A stretch of DNA of 64,000 bases from Burkholderiales bacterium RIFOXYD12_FULL_59_19 (GTDB taxonomy: Bacteria > Pseudomonadota > Gammaproteobacteria > Burkholderiales > Burkholderiaceae_C). Under the pieces are notes generated by a model. The model was not told the origin of the DNA. It did no database searches and saw only the letters and a program-made list of their open reading frames with translations. The DNA lies in assembly GCA_001771065.1 (NCBI GenBank), contig MESQ01000055.1, positions 62,001 to 126,000 on the forward strand. The letters run 5' to 3'. Shown piece after piece: positions 36,436 to 44,446 of this stretch. Position 1 is the stretch's first letter. Each line of letters opens with the position of its first letter. The position numbers and the translations under genes were made by a program.

Positions 36436-37280
36436 CAACCGAACGCGGGTCGTGCCGTCAAGGTATCGGCGGGCAGGTGATCCACTTCAACCAGCAGCCT
36501 GGCCAGCGCCAACCCGGCGGCATCGATGAGGGCCTGCCCCTTTTCAGCCGTGGCATTGGCCGCGTCACCCACCGCCCCGGCCGGGTTGTAGTCTTGGCTC
36601 TGCCAGCCCAGCTTGGCGCTTTTGCCGTTGCCCAGAATCTCAAAACAACTGGCGCGCGTCTGCGCCGCAGAGGTGAAGTTGCGCGCCTGCGCCATGTCCA
36701 CCCGGGCCGGATCCAGCGCCAGCACCATCGAGGTTTCGATGTCGCCACCATGGATACCGAAGCGATGCTCCTCGGCACTGAACAAGGCATTAACATCCTG
36801 GCCCTGCGCGTCCGTCAGCGGCAAATTAAACCAGCTCACGCTGTACACCAACATGTCCAGGCGCGCGCGCAGGTCACGCGCCACCAGGTCCATCACACTG
36901 ACATTGCCACCGTGGCTATTGAACAGCACCAGCTTGGTGATGCCGGTGGCTGCCACCGACTCAGCCATGTCGGTCCAGAGTCGCAAAATGGTTTCGTTCT
37001 TCAGGGTCAGCGTACCGGGAAAACGCGCGTGCTCCGGGCTCAGGCCGACCGCTTGCGTCGGCAAAAAAAGCACCGGCAACTCATCCGGCAAATGGTCCAA
37101 CGATGCCGCCACAATGCCGTCGACCAGCACGGTGTCAACACTCAGCGGCAGGTGCGGGCCATGCTGCTCGGTCGCCGCCACCGGCAACACGGCGATGGTG
37201 CGCGCAGCCAAGCCACAAGAATGCAAGTGCGCAAAGTCAAGCGTGGTCCAGTCAGCCCAAAAGCGCGAGGAGCTAGCCAT
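36435..37280 (-). CDS. Creatininase family protein
   Basis: A 281-residue cytoplasmic metal-dependent amidohydrolase of the creatininase group. The metal-binding motif ATEQHGPHLPLSVDTVLVDG is present near residue 35, with NSHGGN and the acidic FGIHGGDIETSMVL further on. The family includes creatinine amidohydrolase, MftE and FAPy deformylase; this copy cannot be assigned a substrate. It sits 8 bp downstream of the zinc-ribbon gene and is coupled to the EamA transporter. Confidence 0.88.
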   Translation of the reverse strand: MASSSRFWADWTTLDFAHLHSCGLAARTIAVLPVAATEQHGPHLPLSVDTVLVDGIVAASLDHLPDELPVLFLPTQAVGLSPEHARFPGTLTLKNETILRLWTDMAESVAATGITKLVLFNSHGGNVSVMDLVARDLRARLDMLVYSVSWFNLPLTDAQGQDVNALFSAEEHRFGIHGGDIETSMVLALDPARVDMAQARNFTSAAQTRASCFEILGNGKSAKLGWQSQDYNPAGAVGDAANATAEKGQALIDAAGLALARLLVEVDHLPADTLTARPAFG

Positions 37281-37288
37281 GGCAGGGT

Positions 37289-37636
37289 TCAGGCTTTCTT
37301 CATGAACTCGGCCTTGAGCATGAACGCGCCCTGGTCGGTTTTGCAGTCAACCTCATGGTCACCCGCACCTTCGGGCAAACGGATGCCCTTGATCTTGGTA
37401 CCCTTTTTCAGCACGATGGACGAACCCTTGACCTTCAGGTCCTTGATCAGGATCACCGTGTCACCATCGGCCAGCGGGTTGCCATTGGCGTCCTTGACCG
37501 GGCCACTGGCATCGTCACCGGCCTCGGTTGCCGCAGCCTGGGGCCACTCAAAACCGCAATCTGGACACACATAGTTGTCACCGTCCGGGTAAGTGTTTTC
37601 AAGAGTGCATTGGGGGCAGGCGGGCAAATTGGACAT
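37289..37636 (-). CDS. Zinc-ribbon protein of the PhnA/YjdM family
   Basis: A 115-residue protein with an N-terminal zinc ribbon (CPQCTLENTYPDGDNYVCPDCGFEW) followed by a small beta domain (GDTVILIKDLKVKGSSIVLK, KGTKIKGIRL). It was named for its position near phosphonate genes in E. coli, but does not itself hydrolyse phosphonoacetate there; role unknown. ATG 37636 is chosen over one five codons upstream because it matches the usual start MxNLPxCPxC. Confidence 0.9.
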   Translation of the reverse strand: MSNLPACPQCTLENTYPDGDNYVCPDCGFEWPQAAATEAGDDASGPVKDANGNPLADGDTVILIKDLKVKGSSIVLKKGTKIKGIRLPEGAGDHEVDCKTDQGAFMLKAEFMKKA

Positions 37637-37685
37637 GGTAATTGAAGGCAAAGAAACAGATTGTAGAGGTCGCTATCATCCCCGC

Positions 37686-38036
37686 ATGACTAAAAAAAGT
37701 TCACGCAACATCACGGGCGACTCCTTTTTTGCCTGGGATGGCGACGTACTGGTGGTTAATATCCTGGGCAAACCCAGCGCCAGCAAAGACGCCATTGGCA
37801 AGCCATTTGGCAAGCAGCTCAAGGTCAGCGTCACGGCGGCGCCGGTGGCAGGCCGCGCCACCGACCACATGCTGCGCTTTCTGGCACCGCACTTTGGCGT
37901 CAGCGCCTCTGACATTGAGGTGGTATTTGGCCGTATGAATGTAAACAAGCAATTACGCATCAAAGCCCCGACCAAGCTGCCCGCCGTTTTTAACCAACAG
38001 ACTGAACAGGCGTCGCTGTTTGGTGCTGACCTTTGA
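37686..38036 (+). CDS. DUF167/YggU family protein
   Basis: A 116-residue protein with the small mixed fold of the YggU/UPF0235 family: VLVVNILGKPSASKDAIGKP (the usual LxVxxxPxAxxxxI pattern), LKVSVTAAPVAGRATDHMLR and VVFGRMNVNKQLRI. Function unknown. The frame opens upstream of the annotated ATG, but the family begins here. It is divergent from the zinc-ribbon gene with about 50 bp between, so the promoters overlap or abut. Confidence 0.85.
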   Translation: MTKKSSRNITGDSFFAWDGDVLVVNILGKPSASKDAIGKPFGKQLKVSVTAAPVAGRATDHMLRFLAPHFGVSASDIEVVFGRMNVNKQLRIKAPTKLPAVFNQQTEQASLFGADL

Positions 38037-38093
38037 GACCAAACACCGGTCCACCCGCGGAACTTCACGACCACCTCTGCCTCTTACAGCACC

Positions 38094-40244
38094 ATGATCC
38101 TCCTGAAACACCTGACGCGCCCTCTCGCTGCGCTGCTTTTCACAGCCAGCTGCGCGCTATCGACCGGTGCCATCGCACAAAACAGTTTTAAAACCGCCGT
38201 CACCACCGAGCAGGTCCAGGCCGAGTTGATGGCCCACGCGCCCGATGGCGTGGACCCCGGCAAGGCGGTCTGGGTCGGGCTGCAACTGCACCACCAGCCG
38301 GATTGGCACACCTACTGGAAGAACTCTGGCGACTCGGGCCTGGCCACCAGCCTGAGCTGGACGCTGCCCGACGGCGTGCTGGCGGGCGACATCGCCTGGC
38401 CGCTGCCGGTCAAGATCCCGATCGGCAACCTCGCCAACTACGGTTATGACAACACCGTGCTGCTGCCGGTGCCGCTGACGATCACACCCGACTTCAAACC
38501 CTCGGTGCTGAACCCCGAACTCGAGGTCAAACTGCGTGCCAGCTGGCTGGTGTGCAAGCTCGAATGTGTACCGCAGGACGGTGACTTTGTGCTGCGCATT
38601 CCGGTCAAGGGCTCCACGGCCATGCAGGGTGCCGCCTTCGAAGCCGCCTTCAAAGCCCAACCCCAGCCGCTGTCACAAGCGAGCAGCATTGCCATAGAGG
38701 ACCGCACACTCAGGGTATCGGTGATCGGACTGCCTGCCAGTCTGCAAGGTCAAACACTGGAATTTTTCCCGGAAACCCCCGAAATCATCGAGACAGCAGC
38801 CAAATGGACGCAAAGCTGGCAGGGTGCCGTGTGGACCGCCGTGGTGCCTATTGCCCAGCACCGCAGCGGCGACCCGCAAGTGATGCCGCTGGTGCTGGCG
38901 GCACAGTTAGGCAGCGAGCGCCTGGGCTTTGTCACCCAGGCCAAGGTCACCGGCACCTGGCCCGCCATGGTGGCGCCGTCTGCGGCAAACGCAACAACAC
39001 CAGCAACCCAGTGGGCACCGGGCAGCACGCCGGCAAACCTGCCCTCCTCACTTTGGCTGGCACTGCTCGGTGCCCTGCTGGGCGGCATGATCCTGAACCT
39101 GATGCCCTGCGTCTTCCCGGTGCTGGCCATCAAGGTGGTGGGTTTTGCCCGCCATGGCAATAACCCGCGCCGCCAGCGCGTCGGTGGCCTGGCTTACAGC
39201 GCGGGCGTGGTGCTGTCATTTGTTGCCCTGGGCGCTCTGATGCTGGTGCTGCGTGGCGCTGGCGCGCAATTGGGCTGGGGCTTTCAATTGCAGTCGCCAG
39301 CTGTGGTCGCAGCGCTGGCCGCGCTGTTTACCGTGATCGGGCTCAATTTGGCCGGCGTGTTTGAATTTGGCCAGTTTGTGCCCTCAAACGTAGCGCTGCT
39401 GGAGGCCAAAAATCCGTCGGTGGATGCGTTTTTGTCGGGTATTCTGGCGGTGGTGATTGCCTCGCCCTGCACGGCGCCGTTCATGGGCGCCTCACTTGGT
39501 TTGGCGCTGGCGCTGCCCCCGCTGCAGGCGTTGGCGATTTTTGCCACCCTGGGACTGGGTATGGCGCTGCCCTATCTGGCGGCTAGCTGGTCTCCGGCGC
39601 TGGCCCGCAAGCTGCCGCGCCCGGGTGCCTGGATGGCCACTTTCCGCCACGCCATGGCGTTCCCTATGTTTGCCACCGTGGTCTGGCTGGTCTGGGTACT
39701 GGGCCAACAAAGTGGCATTGACGGAGCCGCAACCCTGTTAACGCTGCTGCTGAGCTTGGCGCTGGTGATCTGGACGCTGGGCCTGCGGGGTCGCACCCGC
39801 TGGGTGATGTCGACGCTGGCGATAGCGGTGTTCGCTCTCTTGACCGCGTCCATTGGCCAAAATGTCATCCGACCGCAGGAAAACACCAGCAATCCGGCCA
39901 GCACCGCGTTGTGGCAGCCCTGGGCACCTGGCAAGGTGGATCAGGTTCTGGCCAGTGGCGCGCCGGTGTTTGTGGACTTTACCGCTGCCTGGTGTGTGAC
40001 CTGCCAGTACAACAAGAAAACAACATTGGCCAACGCCGAGGTCCTGGCCGACTTTGCCGCCAGAAAAGTTACGCTCTTGCGCGCCGACTGGACCCGCCAG
40101 GACCCCGCTATTACCGCCGCGCTGGCGCAGTTGGGGCGTAACGGTGTGCCGGTTTACGTGCTGTACCAGACAGGTCGTGCCCCAGTGGTACTGTCAGAAA
40201 TTTTGTCAGTGGCTGAAGTGCGCACTGCGCTGGCGACGCTGTAG
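38094..40244 (+). CDS. DsbD-family thiol:disulfide interchange protein
   Basis: A 716-residue inner-membrane protein that carries electrons from cytoplasmic thioredoxin to the periplasm. A signal peptide (ALSTGAIAQ) leads to an N-terminal periplasmic domain with a cysteine pair (WLVCKLECVPQD), nearer the ScsB/DsbC-D-like alpha type than classical DsbD. The membrane core has cysteines in NLMPCVFPVLAIK and ASPCTAPFMG. The C-terminal thioredoxin-like domain has FTAAWCVTCQYNK. All three redox pairs are intact. It directly precedes the haem-protein cluster (113 bp), so it may keep CxxCH cysteines reduced for haem attachment; general cytochrome-c or disulfide repair is equally plausible. Confidence 0.9.
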   Translation: MILLKHLTRPLAALLFTASCALSTGAIAQNSFKTAVTTEQVQAELMAHAPDGVDPGKAVWVGLQLHHQPDWHTYWKNSGDSGLATSLSWTLPDGVLAGDIAWPLPVKIPIGNLANYGYDNTVLLPVPLTITPDFKPSVLNPELEVKLRASWLVCKLECVPQDGDFVLRIPVKGSTAMQGAAFEAAFKAQPQPLSQASSIAIEDRTLRVSVIGLPASLQGQTLEFFPETPEIIETAAKWTQSWQGAVWTAVVPIAQHRSGDPQVMPLVLAAQLGSERLGFVTQAKVTGTWPAMVAPSAANATTPATQWAPGSTPANLPSSLWLALLGALLGGMILNLMPCVFPVLAIKVVGFARHGNNPRRQRVGGLAYSAGVVLSFVALGALMLVLRGAGAQLGWGFQLQSPAVVAALAALFTVIGLNLAGVFEFGQFVPSNVALLEAKNPSVDAFLSGILAVVIASPCTAPFMGASLGLALALPPLQALAIFATLGLGMALPYLAASWSPALARKLPRPGAWMATFRHAMAFPMFATVVWLVWVLGQQSGIDGAATLLTLLLSLALVIWTLGLRGRTRWVMSTLAIAVFALLTASIGQNVIRPQENTSNPASTALWQPWAPGKVDQVLASGAPVFVDFTAAWCVTCQYNKKTTLANAEVLADFAARKVTLLRADWTRQDPAITAALAQLGRNGVPVYVLYQTGRAPVVLSEILSVAEVRTALATL

Positions 40245-40307
40245 TCTGCCCGAAAAACAAGAAGGGTTGATCCTGGTCAAACGTTCTGCCCGTTTGCCTA
40301 AGGAAAT

Positions 40308-40344
40308 CTTAAGACTCGACGGTTAGGCTTAACCCTATCTTAAT
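40308..40344. promoter_or_regulatory. Phased CTTAA repeats upstream of the haem-protein cluster
   Basis: CTTAAG at 40308-40313, CTTAAC at 40328-40333 and CTTAAT at 40339-40344. The last two have a 5-base spacer (11-bp period), the geometry of PmrA/QseB-type response-regulator boxes (CTTAA-N6-CTTAA). The last repeat ends 13 bp before the ATG, with AGGGG in between as ribosome-binding site. Confidence 0.5.
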
Positions 40345-40357
40345 TAGGGGAACGTGT

Positions 40358-40819
40358 ATGCGAGTATTTAATTCATTCACTTTAAGTTTGACCTTGCTGG
40401 CTAGCAGCACCATGGCCTTGGCCGATGGCGGTGGCCAGCGCCTGGCCTTGCTACCCAAAATGGCAACTGAATGTTCTGCCTGCCACATCGCCTTCAGGCC
40501 CAATTTTTTGCCCACCTCCGCGTGGAAACAGGTGATGGGCTCACTGGACAAACATTACGGCACGGATGCCTCCCTGAGTCCGGCTGACCAGCAAGAAATC
40601 ACAGAATGGATTGTTGCCAATTCGCAGGAACTGGGTGAAGCACCGCCTGACAACCGCATCACCAAGGCGTTCTGGTTCACCCGCAAACACGGTACCAACC
40701 ATGTCAAAGCCGATGTCTGGCGCCGCAGCTCGGTGAAAAGTCCGACCAACTGCCAGGCCTGCCACGTCGATGCGGCCAACGGCGACTTCAACGAGCACAA
40801 TATCCGTATTCCCCGCTAA
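40358..40819 (+). CDS. Periplasmic diheme cytochrome c, DHC type (first copy)
   Basis: A 153-residue secreted protein: a signal peptide ending near TMALADGG and two haem c sites, CSACH (39-43) and CQACH (132-136). The spacing and motifs around them (PTSAWKQVMGSLDKHYGTDA, and WRRSSVKSPTNCQACH) identify the DHC family first described in Rhodobacter sphaeroides. There DHC is the electron donor to SHP. It is the first of four haem genes in one run and is likely transcribed from the repeat-bearing promoter just upstream. Confidence 0.92.
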   Translation: MRVFNSFTLSLTLLASSTMALADGGGQRLALLPKMATECSACHIAFRPNFLPTSAWKQVMGSLDKHYGTDASLSPADQQEITEWIVANSQELGEAPPDNRITKAFWFTRKHGTNHVKADVWRRSSVKSPTNCQACHVDAANGDFNEHNIRIPR

Positions 40820-40860
40820 ACCGATTTTCCCATTTTTCTTCTTAATTTAAAGGACACATC

Positions 40861-41250
40861 ATGATCTCTACATTTCGCCCGACCCACTTGCTCGCCTGCC
40901 TGGCCCTGAGCACGCCCATGCTGGCCAGTGCCAACCCGATTCTGGACGGCTACAAAGCCGAGATCAAAGGCAGCTTCACCGCTGCCGCCGGGGAAAAACT
41001 GTACAAGACCGTTGGCCCAAATCAATTGTCGTGCGCGTCCTGCCACACCGACTCACCCAAAAATGCAGGTAAACACGCCAAAACCAACAAAGCCATCGAC
41101 CCGCTGGCACCCAGCGCCAACCCGAAGCGCTTCACTGATGCCGCCCAGGTGGAAAAATGGTTCAAACGCAATTGCAACGATGCCCTGGGCCGCGCCTGCA
41201 CAACGCAGGAAAAAGGCGACTTCATGACCTACGTCCTGTCCGTCAAATAA
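40861..41250 (+). CDS. SHP-type monoheme cytochrome c (DUF1924)
   Basis: A 129-residue secreted protein with a signal peptide (ALSTPMLASANP) and one haem site CASCH (58-62). The C-terminal FKRNCNDALGRAC segment (residues 101-113) carries the asparagine that serves as distal ligand in Rhodobacter SHP and the two cysteines that form its disulfide. SHP binds oxygen, and nitric oxide, at the asparagine side. An AAAGGACAC ribosome-binding site precedes the ATG. It lies between two DHC genes, its expected redox partners. Confidence 0.9.
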   Translation: MISTFRPTHLLACLALSTPMLASANPILDGYKAEIKGSFTAAAGEKLYKTVGPNQLSCASCHTDSPKNAGKHAKTNKAIDPLAPSANPKRFTDAAQVEKWFKRNCNDALGRACTTQEKGDFMTYVLSVK

Positions 41251-41260
41251 GGTGCATGTC

Positions 41261-41743
41261 ATGAAATTGATCCAATCCTTGCTGATGCTGCTGTTGGCCG
41301 CCTGCGCGCTGGGCGCTCAAGCCAAATATAACGGCGAAGACCGGGGCAAACCCGTCATGCCGTCCGAGAACAATGCCAAGATGCAAGCCGAATGCTCCGG
41401 CTGCCACATGGCTTACCCGGCTGGTTTGCTGCCTGCAGCTTCCTGGAAAAAGCTGATGGCAGGTCTGGACAAACACTTCGGCACTGATGCCAGCCTGTCG
41501 CCGCAAGACACCAAAGAAATCACTGACTACCTGGTGAAATACGCATCCAACCGCTGGACTTCCAGCGCCGCCCCGTTGCGTATCACCGAGGGCGAATGGT
41601 TCAAGAACAAGCACGACAGCAGCGAGATCAACCCGTCCATCTGGAAGCGCGAGTCGGTCAAGAGTCCGGGCAATTGCTCAGCGTGCCACCAGGCTGCCGA
41701 ACGCGGTGACTTTAACGAAGACCGCATTCGCATCCCCCAGTAA
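41261..41743 (+). CDS. Periplasmic diheme cytochrome c, DHC type (second copy)
   Basis: A 160-residue secreted diheme protein related to 40358-40819, with haem sites CSGCH (45-49) and CSACH (139-143) and the shared block SWKKLMAGLDKHFGTDASLS. The start MKLIQSLLMLLLAACALGAQ is a signal peptide; an in-frame ATG three codons upstream is less likely. It lies 10 bp after the SHP gene. Compared with the first DHC it has an added C-terminal block between the haem sites with PLRITEGEWFKNKH, also found in the fusion protein downstream. Confidence 0.92.
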   Translation: MKLIQSLLMLLLAACALGAQAKYNGEDRGKPVMPSENNAKMQAECSGCHMAYPAGLLPAASWKKLMAGLDKHFGTDASLSPQDTKEITDYLVKYASNRWTSSAAPLRITEGEWFKNKHDSSEINPSIWKRESVKSPGNCSACHQAAERGDFNEDRIRIPQ

Positions 41744-41758
41744 ATAAAGGCACACCCG

Positions 41759-42943
41759 ATGCAACGCACCCTGATCTGGGACCTTCCCACCCGTCTGTTT
41801 CACTGGACCCTGGCCAGCAGTTTTGCGCTCGCCTGGCTCACCAGCGAGGGTGACCGGTGGCGCTCGATCCACGTGTTTCTGGGTTATTTGATGTTGGGAC
41901 TGGTGGTTTTTCGCCTGATCTGGGGCTTTACCGGGTCACACTTTTCGCGCTTTTCCAGCTTCTGGTTTGGCCCCAAAGAGGCGCTTGACTACCTCAAACA
42001 GGTGACGACCAGGCATGCGCCGCGCCACGTCGGGCACAACCCCACCGGTAGCTTGGCCATTTATATTTTATTGGTCATGTCGGTAGCGGTGGGGCTCACT
42101 GGTGTGGTCACTTTGGGCGGGGACGAACAACAAGGCATCACGGCAGGCTGGTTGAGCTTTGCCCAGGTTCAAACCTTGAAGCAGTTGCATGAACTCGGCG
42201 CCATCGCCATGCTGCTGGTGGTTGCGGGACACATCACCGGCGTGGTGGTGGAAAGCGTGCTGCACAAGGAAAACCTGGCGCGCGCCATGGTCAGTGGCTT
42301 CAAAATGGCCGAAGCAGGTACGCCAAAAGCCACGGCACACCCCTGGGTAGCGGTGCTGCTGCTGCTGACCATGCTGGGCTTTGGCGGCTGGTGGTTTTAT
42401 TACGCCATCGACAAGAACATTGACAACCAGGCTTGGCACATCAAACTGGAAACGGGTGTGGGCGAAGAGCCGCACGTGAAATTTGTCGGCAAACAATTGC
42501 CAGACAACAAGCTATGGCGCGACGAATGTGGCAGCTGCCATGCGGTGTTTTACCCGGCCCTGTTACCGGAGCGCTCGTGGCAAAAAATGATGGCAGAACA
42601 AGACCAGCATTTTGGCTCCGACCTGGGCCTGGACGGCGCCACCACGGCGGAAGTGCTGCAGTTCATGGTGGACAACTCAGCCGACAAACACCTGACCGAG
42701 GCCGCCTTCAAAATCGAACAATCCGTGCCCAAAGCGCACACGCCGCTGCGCATCACCGAGACCCCGTACTGGGTCGAAAAACACCGCGAAATTGCCGCCG
42801 CCGACTGGGCTAACCCGCTGGTCCTGAGCAAAAGCAACTGCGCCGCCTGCCACAGTGATGCCGACGACGGCAGCTTTGAAGACGGGGCCATGCATATCCC
42901 GAAAGCACCAGCCAAAGTGGCTTCTGCAGCTTCCCAACCCTGA
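41759..42943 (+). CDS. Cytochrome b561 fused to a DHC-type diheme cytochrome c domain
   Basis: A 394-residue fusion. Residues 1-180 form a four-helix cytochrome b561 (di-haem b; candidate ligands H15, H38, H144, H158). A fifth helix (about 195-216) anchors a periplasmic C-terminal domain with two haem c sites, CGSCH (257-261) and CAACH (361-365), matching the neighbouring DHC proteins (SWQKMMAEQDQHFGSDLGLD). It probably takes electrons from the quinone pool and passes them via its own diheme domain to the soluble DHCs and SHP. It ends the four-gene cluster, 15 bp after the second DHC. Confidence 0.9.
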   Translation: MQRTLIWDLPTRLFHWTLASSFALAWLTSEGDRWRSIHVFLGYLMLGLVVFRLIWGFTGSHFSRFSSFWFGPKEALDYLKQVTTRHAPRHVGHNPTGSLAIYILLVMSVAVGLTGVVTLGGDEQQGITAGWLSFAQVQTLKQLHELGAIAMLLVVAGHITGVVVESVLHKENLARAMVSGFKMAEAGTPKATAHPWVAVLLLLTMLGFGGWWFYYAIDKNIDNQAWHIKLETGVGEEPHVKFVGKQLPDNKLWRDECGSCHAVFYPALLPERSWQKMMAEQDQHFGSDLGLDGATTAEVLQFMVDNSADKHLTEAAFKIEQSVPKAHTPLRITETPYWVEKHREIAAADWANPLVLSKSNCAACHSDADDGSFEDGAMHIPKAPAKVASAASQP

Positions 42944-43004
42944 CACATAAGCTGACTCGCCGGGGGTGCATTTTTTGGGTGCGCCTGAATGCGACAATTA
43001 GGCC

Positions 43005-44114
43005 ATGAATTCGACCACCTCCTCCTTTGCCCCCCTGAAAAACGACACCTTTTTGCGCGCTTGTTTGCGTCAGGCCACCGACTACACACCGATCTGGATG
43101 ATGCGCCAGGCCGGGCGTTTTTTGCCCGAGTACCGGTCGACCCGCGCCAAAGCAGGCAGCTTCATGGGCCTGGCCACAAACACCGACTTTGCCACCGAAG
43201 TCACGCTGCAACCCCTGGACCGTTTCCCGATTGATGCCGCCATTTTATTCAGCGACATCCTGACCGTGCCGGATGCCATGGGTTTGGGCTTGAGTTTTGC
43301 GCTAGGCGAAGGCCCCAAGTTCGCCCACCCGGTGCGCGACGAAGCGGCTGTGACCAAACTCGAAGTCCCCGACATGAACAAACTGCGCTACGTGTTTGAC
43401 GCCGTCACGTCGATACGCACCGCACTGAATGGCCGCGTGCCGCTGATTGGTTTTAGCGGTAGCCCCTGGACGCTGGCCTGTTACATGGTTGAAGGCGCCG
43501 GCTCCGACGACTACCGGCTGGTCAAAACCATGCTGTATGGCCGCCCGGACCTGATGCACAAGATTTTGCAGGTCAATGCGGATTCAGTGGCGCAATACCT
43601 TAACACCCAAATCGAGGCGGGCGCCCAGGCCGTCATGATTTTTGACAGCTGGGGCGGCGTGCTGGCCGACGGCGCGTTCCAGGAATTCAGCCTGTCCTAC
43701 ACCCGCCGCGTGCTGTCGCAATTGCACAAGGAATACAACGGCGCCCGAATTCCCAGTATTGTGTTCACCAAAGGTGGTGGCCAGTGGCTCGACGAAATGG
43801 AGTCGCTGGACTGCAATGTGCTAGGACTTGACTGGACCGTCAATCTAACCAAAGCCCGCGCCCTGGTGGGCGGCAGCAAAGCCTTGCAAGGCAATCTGGA
43901 CCCCAACGTGCTGTTTGCACAGCCGACGCAAATTGAGGCCGAAGTGGTCAAGGTGCTCAACGCCTTTGGTACCCCCCACAGCGGCGCGGGTACGGGTCCG
44001 ACGCACATTTTCAACCTGGGACACGGCATCAGCCAGCACACGCCGCCAGAACATGTCGCCGCGCTGGTGCAAGCGGTTCACAGCCATTCACGCCAAATGC
44101 GCGGTGCTTGCTGA
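43005..44114 (+). CDS. hemE: Uroporphyrinogen decarboxylase
   Basis: A 369-residue cytoplasmic enzyme that removes four carboxyl groups from uroporphyrinogen III to make coproporphyrinogen III in haem synthesis. Both family signatures are present: [14 protein letters not shown] near the start and [16 protein letters not shown] in the middle. Catalytic Asp in [11 protein letters not shown] is conserved. Position next to the haem-protein cluster is suggestive, but hemE-priA neighbours are common in this group. Confidence 0.97.
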   Translation: MNSTTSSFAPLKNDTFLRACLRQATDYTPIWMMRQAGRFLPEYRSTRAKAGSFMGLATNTDFATEVTLQPLDRFPIDAAILFSDILTVPDAMGLGLSFALGEGPKFAHPVRDEAAVTKLEVPDMNKLRYVFDAVTSIRTALNGRVPLIGFSGSPWTLACYMVEGAGSDDYRLVKTMLYGRPDLMHKILQVNADSVAQYLNTQIEAGAQAVMIFDSWGGVLADGAFQEFSLSYTRRVLSQLHKEYNGARIPSIVFTKGGGQWLDEMESLDCNVLGLDWTVNLTKARALVGGSKALQGNLDPNVLFAQPTQIEAEVVKVLNAFGTPHSGAGTGPTHIFNLGHGISQHTPPEHVAALVQAVHSHSRQMRGAC

Positions 44115-44446
44115 TTTGCCAGCCCGCTAGCACTTTTTTCACCATTTTTCCAGTCAAACCGACAAAAAAATTGTAACTTATGCACAAAAATGGGCAAACT
44201 GCGCAAGCAGAAAGGGTGACCTCAAGTCCCTCGCTATTAAACCCATAGCGACTGCAAGTCATTGATTTATAAGTATTTTTAAAATTGCCTGTTTTCTGTG
44301 CAGCCTAACACAAGCCTTGATTGGCAAGGCTTCGAAGGCTTTGTTGACCTGTTATCAACATAGTTATCCACAGAAAACTTGAATGACTGATAAAAGCCCT
44401 CAAAATCAAGCACTTAAGGTCATTTCCGCCAGTTCACTTGAACAAA
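44115..44446. other. Intergenic region with DnaA-box sequences and AT-rich stretch
   Basis: About 330 bp without a gene between hemE and priA. It holds three DnaA-box-like sites: TTATGCACA at 44178-44186 (full match to TTATNCACA), TTATCAACA at 44352-44360 (one mismatch) and TTATCCACA at 44364-44372 (strict consensus). An AT-rich run lies at 44261-44285, and an 8-bp perfect hairpin AAGCCTTG/CAAGGCTT at 44312-44332. Function is discussed under findings. Confidence 0.75.

Noticed and set aside
44115-44446. Calling the hemE-priA spacer the chromosome origin
   Set aside because: Only three boxes and no dnaA or dnaN nearby; reported as a DnaA-box cluster instead.
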